Below, piece after piece: positions 17,904 through 25,753 of a stretch of 45,269 nt of DNA; within the stretch, counting starts at the first letter, position 1, and every line of letters begins with the position of its first letter. The stretch is from an uncultured Lachnospiraceae bacterium. GTDB lineage: Bacteria > Bacillota > Clostridia > Lachnospirales > Lachnospiraceae. The position numbers and the translations under genes were made by a program. The notes below the pieces were generated by a model. The model did not search any database. It worked only from the letters and a program-made list of their open reading frames with translations, and was not told the origin of the DNA. The stretch spans positions 1 through 45,269 of the forward strand of contig CAMNOU010000019.1 in NCBI GenBank assembly GCA_946546945.1. Reading direction: 5' to 3'.

Positions 17904-18776
17904 ATGTACCAGTATCTGCGAAAAGGACCAAAGCGGGGAGTTGCGCTTTACAGTTATTCTGCCGAATTTGGTCTGACAAAAACTTTGGAGGATTGTTTTG
18001 AGGATGTCTGCGATATGGGGGCGCACGGCATAGAGATCCTTGCCAATACCCATATTGAGAATTATCCTTATCCGACGGAGGAGTGGGTGCAGAAATGGTT
18101 CCGGCTGTGTGATAAATATGAGGTGGTACCGGTTGAATACGGAAATTGGATCGACTCTCATGTGCTCCGGCACCGGGATTTGACCACAGAAGAATCTTAT
18201 GAGATGCTCGCGCGTGATATTCGCCTTGCGCACAGGCTGGGATTTAAAGTGATGAGGACAAAAATGCCTGTCATTAATGAAGAACTGGAGCCGGTAAAGA
18301 ACTGGCGTGAGATCATTCGCATGGCACTTCCGCTGGCGGAGAAGCTGGATATCCGGATGTGTCCCGAAATACATACGCCATCGAATCTGAAAGGAAAGAT
18401 GGTGACAGACTATGTTGATTTTATTAAGGAAACAAACACAAAGAATTTCGGGCTGAATATTGATTTCAGTGTATTCCGTACTGAGTTCGGAGAAAACGAG
18501 TATGTTGACCCGCATTACACACCGAATAAACCCGAAGATATTATTCCTCTGCTTCCTTATATTTACTGCTGCCATGCAAAATTCATCCATATGAGTGACG
18601 AATTTGAGGAAACGACGATCCCTTATAAAGAGATCATTCAGATCCTGAAGGATCACGAATGGGATGGCTATCTTCTGAGCGAATATGAGGGCGCGGATAA
18701 ATACGATCCGGGGTACGAGGTCGGTCAGACGCTGCGGAAACAGCATATCATGCTGAAGAGATATATCGGTGATTAG
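17904..18776 (+). CDS. C-glycoside deglycosidase alpha subunit-like sugar phosphate isomerase/epimerase (DgpC/DfgA-like)
   Basis: A 290-residue xylose-isomerase-like TIM barrel. The expected metal-binding quartet is present: E155 (MCPEIHTPS), D187 (LNIDFSVF), H224 (CCHAKFIH) and E260 (LLSEYEG). On its own this family is broad. The next gene, however, encodes the DUF6379 small protein, and this pairing is the hallmark of the two-subunit C-glycoside deglycosidases of gut bacteria (DgpB-DgpC, DfgA-DfgB, CarB-CarC). These cleave the C-C bond of 3''-oxo-glucosides such as oxidised puerarin or homoorientin. The oxidoreductase that makes the 3''-oxo sugar is not nearby. Function as a C-deglycosidase is therefore a strong but untested inference. 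Confidence 0.8.
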   Translation: MYQYLRKGPKRGVALYSYSAEFGLTKTLEDCFEDVCDMGAHGIEILANTHIENYPYPTEEWVQKWFRLCDKYEVVPVEYGNWIDSHVLRHRDLTTEESYEMLARDIRLAHRLGFKVMRTKMPVINEELEPVKNWREIIRMALPLAEKLDIRMCPEIHTPSNLKGKMVTDYVDFIKETNTKNFGLNIDFSVFRTEFGENEYVDPHYTPNKPEDIIPLLPYIYCCHAKFIHMSDEFEETTIPYKEIIQILKDHEWDGYLLSEYEGADKYDPGYEVGQTLRKQHIMLKRYIGD

Positions 18777-18788
18777 GAGGTTTGTTCG

Positions 18789-19229
18789 ATGGAAAGAGAA
18801 GTAATTCAATCAGTTGGTTTTCGGAATATCAAAGAAAATGACAGGATAACCGGTTTTCAGTTTAAAATCAGGCTTCCCTACTATCGAGGAGTCTTTTTGA
18901 GCCAGATCATGCCCGGGACTTTGTACGTGGACGGGGAAAAGTTTGAAAAAGAGGATATTGTCTGGCAGATCAACGGAGAAGAGTACACCTGTGAAGAAAT
19001 GAGCGAGGACTGGCAGACGCACTGGGCCGTAACGGAACCGGCAGTTCTGAAAGTGAAAAAAGAAGGCGGACTTGCGCAGGGATTTCATGATCTCTCGTAT
19101 GGCTTCTGTTTTACCTCTTCTTACATGCCGCCTTCCATGCAGAATGCACTGAATCCGGATGAAGAGCTGTTTGTTTTTCTTCCGGAGTTCGGACATCACG
19201 TAAATAAAAGAAGACTTCTGATCGTATAG
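18789..19229 (+). CDS. C-glycoside deglycosidase beta subunit-like protein (DUF6379; DgpB/DfgB-like)
   Basis: A 146-residue protein of the DUF6379 type. Recognisable parts are the early FRNIKENDRITGFQFKIRLPYYRG (written here in two parts: FRNIKENDRITGF and QFKIRLPYYRG), the central LYVDGEKFEKEDIVWQING, and the C-terminal PPSMQNALNPDE. In known C-deglycosidases this small beta-sandwich subunit packs against the TIM-barrel subunit and completes the active site. The gene starts 12 bp after the alpha gene, with an AGGAGG site overlapping that gap, so the two are almost certainly made as a pair. Partner choice and length are both normal for the family. Confidence 0.8.
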   Translation: MEREVIQSVGFRNIKENDRITGFQFKIRLPYYRGVFLSQIMPGTLYVDGEKFEKEDIVWQINGEEYTCEEMSEDWQTHWAVTEPAVLKVKKEGGLAQGFHDLSYGFCFTSSYMPPSMQNALNPDEELFVFLPEFGHHVNKRRLLIV

Positions 19230-19268
19230 TCCGGATTCAGAGTCAGAAAAAACGGAGATAGAAGTATT

Positions 19269-19853
19269 ATGAACATATGGGTGACGAGGCACGGCCAGAC
19301 AGATCTGAATAAAAAAAGACTGATGCAGGGGCGTACGGACATGCCGTTGAATGAAACGGGAATTGCGCAGGCGAAAGCCGCGCGCCGGGCAATCGGAGAT
19401 ATCCGGTTTGATGCTGTTTACGCCAGCCATCTCGACCGTGCCGTCACCACGGCATCCATCATCGGGAATGTGCCAAAGGAGCAGGTCATGATTGATGACC
19501 GCATCATCGAGACTGATTTCGGGAAATATGAAAAGGCTCCTTATGACAGAATGGGAATTGCCATGTCCCTTTACTGGGCGCTTCCGGAAATCTTTCCGGC
19601 GCCGAAGACGGTGGAGACCATCCGGTCGATGACATCCAGAAGCGCCGCGTTTTTAAAAGAACTGGAGAGCATGTCCTATGAAAATGTGCTTGTGGTCTGC
19701 CATGGCGGGATCATCCGGGCACTGTGCGGCTATCTGGAGGACCGCAGAAATGGGATTCACTGGAGGCCAAAGCCCAAAAACTGTGAAATCCGTGTCTTTG
19801 AATCGAAGGAAGGGAACCATACATTTCTAAAAAAATATGAAAGTACTATTTGA
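19269..19853 (+). CDS. histidine phosphatase family protein
   Basis: A 194-residue phosphoglycerate-mutase-like phosphatase. The catalytic RHG motif is at residues 7-9 (WVTRHGQTDLNKK), the second arginine is in YASHLDRAVTTA, the acid/base glutamate region in IIETDFGKYE, and the second catalytic histidine in VVCHGGIIRAL. The substrate is unknown; family members act on sugar phosphates, cobalamin precursors and nucleotides. It overlaps the downstream EamA transporter gene by 17 bp, which suggests translational coupling. Confidence 0.9.
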   Translation: MNIWVTRHGQTDLNKKRLMQGRTDMPLNETGIAQAKAARRAIGDIRFDAVYASHLDRAVTTASIIGNVPKEQVMIDDRIIETDFGKYEKAPYDRMGIAMSLYWALPEIFPAPKTVETIRSMTSRSAAFLKELESMSYENVLVVCHGGIIRALCGYLEDRRNGIHWRPKPKNCEIRVFESKEGNHTFLKKYESTI

Positions 19854-20736
19854 TAACAGAAAAATCGCCGGCCACCTTGCGGCTCTGTTTGCAGTGAGCG
19901 TCTGGGGGACGACGTTCATATCATCCAAAATACTGCTGCGCTCCTTTGAACCGGTGGAGATTCTGATCATCCGGTTTGTAATCGGACTGGCAGCTCTTTT
20001 TGTGGTGAGGCCGGGAAGGCTGAAACTGACAGATCACAAACAGGAAATCTATTATATCCTGACCGGCCTGACCGGGGTGACACTGTATTATCTTCTGGAG
20101 AATATCGCGCTGACATTCACCTTCGCGTCCAATGTCGGTGTCATTATTTCTACGGCCCCGTTTTTCACAGCAGTTCTGCTCCATTTTTTCCTGAAAGATA
20201 AAGAGCCTCTGGGATGGGCTTTTTTTGTGGGATTTGTCGTGGCGCTTGCGGGAATCGCCCTGATTTCCTTCAATGGCACACAGTTTCACTTAAGTCCCGC
20301 CGGAGACCTGCTGACAGTGGGAGCTGCCATCTGCTGGGGATTCTATTCCCTTTTCCTGAAAAAGGTAAATTCCTTCGGATATCCGACGATCCTGAACACA
20401 AGACGCATTTTCCTGTGGGGCATCATTTTCATGGTGCCGATGGGATTTGTGATGGGATTTCGCCCTGACATCCGTAAGATCGCAGAACCGGTGAACCTTT
20501 TGAACTTTCTGTTTCTGGGAATCTGCGCATGTGCCGTCTGCTTCGTGGTCTGGAATTTTGCCGTCAGAGAGATCGGAGCGATCAAAACCAGCATCTATAT
20601 ATATCTGAGTCCCGCAATCACGGTATTTGCTTCTGCCATTCTATTAAAAGAACCGGTTACGGGGATGATGCTTGCGGGAACGGCATTTGCCCTGGCCGGA
20701 CTCCTGATTTCAGAAATAAAACCGTCAAAAAGGTAG
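19837..20736 (+). CDS. EamA/DMT family transporter
   Basis: A 299-residue membrane protein with about ten membrane segments arranged as two EamA repeats. The first repeat opens with HLAALFAVSVWGTTFISSK and the second begins near LLTVGAAICWGFYSLFLKK. DMT transporters export or import amino acids, nucleotide sugars or other metabolites, and no substrate can be read here. The start codon lies inside the end of the histidine phosphatase gene. It ends the long + strand run that began at 15.5 kb. Confidence 0.9.
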   Translation: MKVLFDNRKIAGHLAALFAVSVWGTTFISSKILLRSFEPVEILIIRFVIGLAALFVVRPGRLKLTDHKQEIYYILTGLTGVTLYYLLENIALTFTFASNVGVIISTAPFFTAVLLHFFLKDKEPLGWAFFVGFVVALAGIALISFNGTQFHLSPAGDLLTVGAAICWGFYSLFLKKVNSFGYPTILNTRRIFLWGIIFMVPMGFVMGFRPDIRKIAEPVNLLNFLFLGICACAVCFVVWNFAVREIGAIKTSIYIYLSPAITVFASAILLKEPVTGMMLAGTAFALAGLLISEIKPSKR

Positions 20737-20865
20737 ATGCAACCGCCGGTTGCGCAGTTTCCAAGTCTGTTTTATGGCCTTCTACGGCTGATTTCGGTAT
20801 GATAGGGCCATCAAAAAGAGATCCTGTGTACGAAAACACAGAGCGGTCAATAGAAGGAGGAGCTT

Positions 20866-21849
20866 ATGATACTGGCAGATAAAATTATCGAACTGAGAAA
20901 AAAGGCAGGATGGTCGCAGGAGGAGCTGGCGGAGAAACTGGATGTCAGCCGGCAGTCGATTTCCAAATGGGAAAGTGCGCAGTCCATCCCGGATATGAAC
21001 CGGATCCTGAAGCTGTCACAGATCTTTGGCGTGACAACGGACTTCCTTTTAAAAGATGAAATCGAGATGGAAGAAATAACAGAGTCTGTGGAGCAGGAAT
21101 ATTCGCAGAGGACCGTGACGATGGAAGAAGCGGCTGCTTTTTTGGAACACAAACAGATGGCATCGGGAAGAGTTGCCCTTGGAGTGATGATGTGCATCCT
21201 GTCTCCGGTCATCGTCATTATTCTTTATGCCCTGTCGCAGAGCGGGAAAATCCGGCTTACAGAGTTCCAGGCAGAGGGAATCGGACTATTGTTCCTGTTT
21301 GCCCTGATCGGAGGCGCCGTGGCGTTATTTGTGACCACCAGTCTGCGCGGACATCGCTTTGAATACCTGGAAAAAGAACCCATCGAAACCATATATGGTG
21401 TTGACGGAATGACCCGCGACAGGAAAGAAAAATTCCGTCCGGTCTTTATCCGTTCTCTGACCATTGGCATCGTATTATGTGTGGTTTCCTGCGTTCCCGT
21501 AATCATTTCCATGATTCTGTATGGTGAGGCGGAGACCCCGATGACGTTTGCGGCTGCGGGACTTCTGATTATTGTTGCAATTGGTGTACTTTTCATCGTA
21601 AGGTGCAGCGTCGTCTGGGGTTCCTATGCAATGCTTCTTGAAGAAGGGGATTATACAAAAGAAAAGAAAATTGAGGAGAAGAAGAACGAGCACCTTTCGA
21701 CCGTATACTGGACTGCAGTGACGGCGGGATATCTCGCATACAGCTTTATCACCGGTGACTGGGGCAGAAGCTGGATCGTCTGGCCAATCGCAGGCGTATC
21801 CTACGGAGTCATCACCGCCATCCTGCGGATGCTTCGAAGCAGAGGATAA
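20866..21849 (+). CDS. XRE-family regulator with membrane domain
   Basis: A 327-residue protein. Residues about 5-60 form a Cro/CI-type HTH ([39 protein letters not shown]). The rest has about six hydrophobic membrane segments, from [21 protein letters not shown] near residue 106 to the C-terminus. The layout fits membrane-anchored XRE regulators common in Firmicutes, which couple an unknown membrane signal to transcription. An AAGGAGGAG site precedes the ATG. No obvious target gene lies beside it, although the downstream gene is the second guaA. Confidence 0.85.
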   Translation: MILADKIIELRKKAGWSQEELAEKLDVSRQSISKWESAQSIPDMNRILKLSQIFGVTTDFLLKDEIEMEEITESVEQEYSQRTVTMEEAAAFLEHKQMASGRVALGVMMCILSPVIVIILYALSQSGKIRLTEFQAEGIGLLFLFALIGGAVALFVTTSLRGHRFEYLEKEPIETIYGVDGMTRDRKEKFRPVFIRSLTIGIVLCVVSCVPVIISMILYGEAETPMTFAAAGLLIIVAIGVLFIVRCSVVWGSYAMLLEEGDYTKEKKIEEKKNEHLSTVYWTAVTAGYLAYSFITGDWGRSWIVWPIAGVSYGVITAILRMLRSRG

Positions 21850-21854
21850 ATCAA

Positions 21855-21883
21855 TTGACGAACAATGCCTCATTTGCTAAGAT
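21855..21883 (+). promoter_or_regulatory. promoter for the glutaminase-less guaA
   Basis: TTGACG (21,855-21,860), a 17-bp spacer and TAAGAT (21,878-21,883), about 60 bp upstream of the guaA start codon. Confidence 0.6.
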
Positions 21884-21945
21884 AATAAGAGCAAAAATCT
21901 GAAACATCTACGAAAGAAAAATGAGATGGAAACGGAGGTATATGA

Positions 21946-22935
21946 ATGGAAGATATCAGAAGACCTGACGGCATGGAGCGGATCACGACTCCGGAACTGG
22001 CAGACGCATTTATCGCAGAGCAGATCAAAGCTCTTCAGGCGCAGGTGGGAGAAAGAAAAGTGCTCCTTGCCCTTTCCGGAGGAGTAGACTCTTCCGTAGT
22101 GGCAGCACTTTTAATCAAAGCAATCGGCAAACAGCTGGTATGCGTCCATGTAAATCATGGTCTGCTGCGCAAAGGGGAACCGGAGCAGGTAATCGAAGTG
22201 TTCCGGAATCAGATGGATGCCAATCTGATCTATGTTGATGCGACAGACCGTTTCCTCGACCTGCTGGCAGGCGTCAGCGATCCGGAGGAAAAACGCCACA
22301 TCATCGGCGAAGAATTCATCAATGTATTTGCAGACGAGGCGAGAAAACTGGAAGGCGTTGATTTCCTGGCACAGGGTACCATCTGGCCGGATATCCTGGA
22401 GAGCGAGAATGGAATCAAAGCTCACCACAATGCAGGAGGACTGCCTGAGGACATCGCAGATCGTTTCGAGCTGGTAGAGCCGGTCCGTATCCTGTTCAAG
22501 GACGAAGTCCGTATGGTCGGAAAACAGCTGGGACTTCCGGAAAACATGGTAGAGCGGCAGCCGTTCCCGGGTCCGGGCCTTGGCGTACGCTGCCCCGGTG
22601 CAATTACCAGAGAGCGTCTGGAAGCAGTCCGTGAATCGGATGCCATCCTCCGTGAAGAATTCGCAAAGAACGGTCTGGAGGGCAAAGTATGGCAGTATTT
22701 CACCGTTGTTCCGGATTTCAAATCCACCGGAATCAAAGACGGAAAAAGAACCTTTGACTGGCCCTGCATCATCCGTGCCATCAACACGACCGATGTCATG
22801 GAAGTAACTGCAGAGCATCTGCCGGCAGAACTGATCGATCATCTCGTAAAGAGAATCACCACAGAAGTGCCCGGCATCAACCGCGTTCTTTATGATTACA
22901 CACCGAAGCCGCCCGCAACGGTCGAGTACGAATAA
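21946..22935 (+). CDS. guaA: GMP synthase ATP-pyrophosphatase subunit without glutaminase domain
   Basis: A 329-residue protein that covers only the synthetase half of GuaA. It has the P-loop [16 protein letters not shown] (about residues 41-56), the XMP-binding region [15 protein letters not shown], and the C-terminal dimerisation domain ending NRVLYDYTPKPPATVEYE. The class I glutaminase domain that normally precedes it is absent. The upstream gene is an unrelated XRE regulator, so this is not a frameshifted GuaA. It may use ammonia directly, or a separate GATase as in archaeal GuaAa/GuaAb. Its last codons form the integration site of the mobile element. A complete guaA lies at 4.4 kb. Confidence 0.93.
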   Translation: MEDIRRPDGMERITTPELADAFIAEQIKALQAQVGERKVLLALSGGVDSSVVAALLIKAIGKQLVCVHVNHGLLRKGEPEQVIEVFRNQMDANLIYVDATDRFLDLLAGVSDPEEKRHIIGEEFINVFADEARKLEGVDFLAQGTIWPDILESENGIKAHHNAGGLPEDIADRFELVEPVRILFKDEVRMVGKQLGLPENMVERQPFPGPGLGVRCPGAITRERLEAVRESDAILREEFAKNGLEGKVWQYFTVVPDFKSTGIKDGKRTFDWPCIIRAINTTDVMEVTAEHLPAELIDHLVKRITTEVPGINRVLYDYTPKPPATVEYE

Positions 22936-22937
22936 TT
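22923..22937 (+). repeat. attL core of the integrative element
   Basis: CGAGTACGAATAATT covers the last guaA codons (Glu-Tyr-Glu-stop) and two bases beyond. The same 15 bp recur at 36,353-36,367, the right end of the element. Confidence 0.85.
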
Positions 22938-22991
22938 AAGAGCGTCCGGGAAACGGCTTAAAATAAGGCTTCCTGAGTCCTCATGGGTCGA

Positions 22992-23020
22992 TTTGATAAC
23001 AAAATGATAACATTTGATAT
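22992..23020 (+). repeat. left-end TGATAACA repeats (possible integrase arm sites)
   Basis: TGATAACA occurs at 22,994-23,001 and 23,005-23,012, with a partial TTTGATAT at 23,013-23,020. The same octamer occurs three times near the right end of the element. Paired subterminal repeats are typical arm-type binding sites for tyrosine integrases. Confidence 0.55.
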
Positions 23021-23096
23021 TCTGCTTTTATTCTGACAGGCGGACGGCTTGCGGGTTTAGCCCGCAAACTGAGCGCAACAAATCAGAAGAAATAAC

Positions 23097-23149
23097 AAGA
23101 GCAGGGTCTCTCTGAACTATGAACGGTTCGGATTGATCCTGCTCTTTTT
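23097..23149. terminator. terminator at the left end of the element
   Basis: AAGAGCAGG (23,097-23,105) pairs with CCTGCTCTT (23,138-23,146) and is followed by a T-run. It separates guaA from the convergent XRE gene of the element. A second perfect hairpin, TTGCGGG/CCCGCAA, lies at about 23,049-23,067. Confidence 0.65.
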
Positions 23150-23212
23150 GTTTGCCTGGGAGGACATGCATGAATACGGTGAAAATGAGAAGGCCATAGG
23201 AAGAAAATGAAA

Positions 23213-23701
23213 TCAGAGAGAGCTTTCCGGCGGCACCTTGGCTGTAAGTACAGAGGTCCCGTCATTGGGAAAGTTATAACGCCAGTGATCATACTCTTCC
23301 TTCGTGATCCTGCCATGTATGTATTTCTCCTTCATGGAGTACCAGTCATCCAAGTACTGCCAGAGGTTGGTTCCCGGCTGCGTGACGAACTTGTCCAGAT
23401 GCAGACAGGTGACATCATCGATGCGATCGATAGTAAGGCCATAAATGTCCTCCAGGGTAAAAAGGGTATGGAGCAGGCCTTTGTATGTATCAATATCCGG
23501 GACAGTAAGTGCTTCCGGGACAACGCCAAAGACATCCGCCATAGACTGCGTCAGTTCCGCTTTGGGCTTACGGGAATTGTTTTCATATTGAGCAATGCGG
23601 ACATCTGCCCCTTTTTCATCAAAACCAAGAAGCTGCCCCAGGGCATTCATGGTCAGATTGCATCGCCTGCGAAAGAAGTTGATCCGTTCTCCGATTGCCA
23701 T
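23213..23701 (-). CDS. XRE-family regulator of the mobile element
   Basis: A 162-residue protein with an N-terminal HTH (about residues 1-60: INFFRRRCNLTMNALGQLLG, then RIAQYENNSRKPKAEL). The C-terminal part (WQYLDDWYSMKEKYIHGRITKEEYDHWRYNFP, given here only as a landmark around residues 115-145) is of unknown function and probably oligomerises. The start at 23,701 has AAGAAGGAGAA upstream. It is transcribed away from xis/int, and the shared intergenic region holds several CACTAA half-sites placed over both promoters. It most likely represses excision and integration genes and itself, as in many integrative elements. SOS-type cleavage motifs were not seen. Confidence 0.8.
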   Translation of the reverse strand: MAIGERINFFRRRCNLTMNALGQLLGFDEKGADVRIAQYENNSRKPKAELTQSMADVFGVVPEALTVPDIDTYKGLLHTLFTLEDIYGLTIDRIDDVTCLHLDKFVTQPGTNLWQYLDDWYSMKEKYIHGRITKEEYDHWRYNFPNDGTSVLTAKVPPESSL

Positions 23702-23727
23702 GATAGTTTCTCCTTCTTTGAGTGAAT

Positions 23728-23758
23728 GTCCAACTATGATGAAGTATATCAAAAATGC
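23728..23758 (-). promoter_or_regulatory. promoter of the element repressor
   Basis: Read on the minus strand, TTGCGT, a 17-bp spacer and TATACT lie about 50 bp upstream of the repressor start codon. A CACTAA half-site falls within the spacer, which fits autorepression. The exact bounds are approximate by a few bases. Confidence 0.45.
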
Positions 23759-23880
23759 TTAGTGTACGCAATACAAAATTAAATAAAAATAATTAGAAAA
23801 GATAGCATGAAACACTTGACACTAAATAAATATGTATAGTATACTCCGTGTCAGGAGCACTAAACAAATACACTTAGTGC
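23759..23880. promoter_or_regulatory. operator repeats between the repressor and xis/int genes
   Basis: The hexamer CACTAA or its complement TTAGTG occurs four times: 23,759-23,764, 23,820-23,825, and the inverted pair GCACTAA (23,857-23,863) and TTAGTGC (23,874-23,880). One copy overlaps the end of the -35 of the xis promoter, and the inverted pair lies just after its -10. This is the layout expected for sites of the adjacent XRE repressor. Confidence 0.6.
23816..23845 (+). promoter_or_regulatory. promoter of the xis-int-mob operon
   Basis: Consensus TTGACA (23,816-23,821), an 18-bp spacer and TATACT (23,840-23,845). A leader of about 200 nt without a gene follows before xis. Confidence 0.7.
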
Positions 23881-24061
23881 AAGGCGAATACATAACCAAA
23901 TAGCTATCCGGACAGAGATAAACCGCCTTGACTTTTCAAGAAGAAAACGAGCGCCTTTTAGGACGACACAGCACCGAAAAGGGGATTTGCCTGTCAGGAA
24001 ACTGATCCGGGGAGAATAGCGTGCAGCACATTAAAATCACAAAGACGAAAGGATAAAAGGA

Positions 24062-24277
24062 ATGACAGAAAGAATGTTTATGAAAGCAGATGAGGTTGCT
24101 GAGGTTTTAGAGGTGTCGAAACCATATGCTTACAAGCTGATCCGGCAGATGAACAAGGAACTGAGAGCAAAAGGGTGTCTGGTGATTGCCGGGAGAGTGG
24201 ACCGCAGATATTTTTACGACAATTTCTATGGAGACAGAACGGACGGGCGAAAGGAGGGGGCAAATGCCGGCGTATAA
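24062..24277 (+). CDS. excisionase (MerR-type/HTH_17 small protein)
   Basis: A 71-residue protein with a winged-helix DNA-binding pattern: KADEVAEVLEVSKPYAYKLIRQMN (HTH, about residues 8-31, shown in pieces as KADEVAEVLEVS and KPYAYKLIRQMN), then the wing GRVDRRYFYDNFYG. It is the usual partner of tyrosine integrases in Clostridia elements, directing excision by bending the arm sites. It starts at ATG 24,062 after an AAAAGGA site and overlaps the integrase start by 14 bp. The name follows position and size. It may also regulate the operon. Confidence 0.8.
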   Translation: MTERMFMKADEVAEVLEVSKPYAYKLIRQMNKELRAKGCLVIAGRVDRRYFYDNFYGDRTDGRKEGANAGV

Positions 24278-25415
24278 AGATAAAAACGGAACCTGGTATG
24301 CGATGGTTCGGTATACGGACTGGCGTGGGGAAAAGAAGCAGAAATGCCAAAGGGGTTTTGAAACCAAAAGGGATGCTCTGGCTTGGGAAACGCAGTTCAA
24401 ACTGCAGAAACGGGCAGATATTGACATGACGCTGGAAAGCTTTTATGAGCTTTACAGGGAGGATATCAAGCCCAGGCTGAAAGAAAACACCTGGATTACA
24501 AAGGAAAGCATTATCGAAGGAAAAATTCTCCCCTATCTGGGCAAACGCAGGCTTTCCGAGATCACGGCCAAAGACATCGTTGATTGGCAGAATACTGTAA
24601 TGCAGCTGCCGGGGACTGGCGGGAAGCCGTTGTCTTCTACCTTTATGAAATCGATTCATGCACAGCTCTCTGCCATGTTTAACCATGCCATCCGTTATTA
24701 TCAGCTGCCGGTCAATCCGGCCCGTATCGCAGGCAGCATTGGCAAAGAGGAATTCAAGGAAATGAAATTCTGGACGAAGGAAGAGTATTTGAAATTCGCT
24801 GAGGTCATAATGGAGAAACCCATCTATTATTATGCTTTTGAGGTACTCTACTGGACTGGCATTCGAGAGGGCGAGCTGCTGGCTTTGACACCGGAGGACT
24901 TTGATTTCGATAAAAAAATGCTTCGGATCAACAAATCATATCAGAGGCTTCGAGGCAAAGATGTTATCACAACTCCGAAAACGGATGCCGGTGTGCGAAT
25001 GATTGCGATTCCGGATTTCCTCTGTGAGGAAATGAAGGATTGCCTGAAGCTGTACTATGACATTCATTCTTCGGACCGGATCTTTCCTATGACGAAATAC
25101 GGACTTTGCCGGAACATGGAATCCGGAAGCAAGGCTGCCGGTGTCAGGAGGATCCGCATTCATGATCTTCGTCATTCCCATGTATCTCTTCTGATCAATC
25201 AGGGCTTCAGCGCTTTTGAGATTGGAAAGAGAGTCGGACATAGCAGCGAAAAGGTCACCTACCGCTATGCACATCTGTTTCCGAATAAGCAGGCGGACAT
25301 GGCAGAATTTCTGGAAAACCAGCGATTGCCGGAAACCGAAAACAGACAAAGCAACTCTTTGAACCATGATAAACGCGCAAACGGAGGAGAAGGAGGAAAA
25401 AAGAATGTCAGCTAA
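24264..25415 (+). CDS. int: tyrosine recombinase/integrase
   Basis: A 383-residue site-specific recombinase. The N-terminal arm-binding domain (AP2-like, residues 1-50: YKDKNGTWYAMVRYTDWRG) is followed by a core-binding SAM-like domain (about 55-155) and the catalytic domain (about 168-350). All catalytic residues are visible: R201 (TGIREGELL), K239 (TPKTDAG), H300 and R303 (HDLRHSH), H326 (VGHSS) and the nucleophile Y335 (TYRYAHL). The start at 24,264 follows AAGGAGGGGG. It should recombine the 15-bp core at the guaA 3' end. The gene overlaps its neighbours on both sides, consistent with one operon. Confidence 0.95.
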   Translation: MPAYKDKNGTWYAMVRYTDWRGEKKQKCQRGFETKRDALAWETQFKLQKRADIDMTLESFYELYREDIKPRLKENTWITKESIIEGKILPYLGKRRLSEITAKDIVDWQNTVMQLPGTGGKPLSSTFMKSIHAQLSAMFNHAIRYYQLPVNPARIAGSIGKEEFKEMKFWTKEEYLKFAEVIMEKPIYYYAFEVLYWTGIREGELLALTPEDFDFDKKMLRINKSYQRLRGKDVITTPKTDAGVRMIAIPDFLCEEMKDCLKLYYDIHSSDRIFPMTKYGLCRNMESGSKAAGVRRIRIHDLRHSHVSLLINQGFSAFEIGKRVGHSSEKVTYRYAHLFPNKQADMAEFLENQRLPETENRQSNSLNHDKRANGGEGGKKNVS

Positions 25416-25737
25416 AAATATGGACAGGCAGGGAAGATGGAGGTCAGTCACGGTAGCTTTTCGGGTATCTCCTGAAGAAGATATGCTCATCGAATCAGCG
25501 GTGAGAGTGTCCGGATTAACCAAACAGGATTATATAATCCGGAAGCTCACGGACCGGGAGGTGGTAGTTCAAGGGAATCCGAAGGTTTATAGGGGACTCT
25601 TGCTGGAAATGCGGGCGATATTGGATGAACTGAGGAGAATCCTTGAGGGGCAGACGGTAAATGAAGATCTTTTAACCCGAATCGATCTCATCACTTCTGT
25701 CATGATCGGGATGCAAAAGGAAGATGGTAGCTTATGA
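25405..25737 (+). CDS. MobC-like relaxosome/RHH protein
   Basis: A 110-residue protein with a ribbon-helix-helix start (SVTVAFRVSPEEDMLIESAV) followed by SGLTKQDYIIRKLTDREVVV, a pattern shared by plasmid mobilisation accessory proteins. The C-terminal half is helical (LLLEMRAILDELRRILEG). It would bind near oriT or an operator as a dimer. The start at 25,405 has AAGGAGGAAAA upstream and overlaps the integrase end by 11 bp. A second, larger MobC-like gene lies at 27.1 kb, so the two may have different sites. One could instead control replication. Confidence 0.65.
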   Translation: MSAKNMDRQGRWRSVTVAFRVSPEEDMLIESAVRVSGLTKQDYIIRKLTDREVVVQGNPKVYRGLLLEMRAILDELRRILEGQTVNEDLLTRIDLITSVMIGMQKEDGSL

Positions 25738-25753
25738 GAAAGGGAAAATGCGT

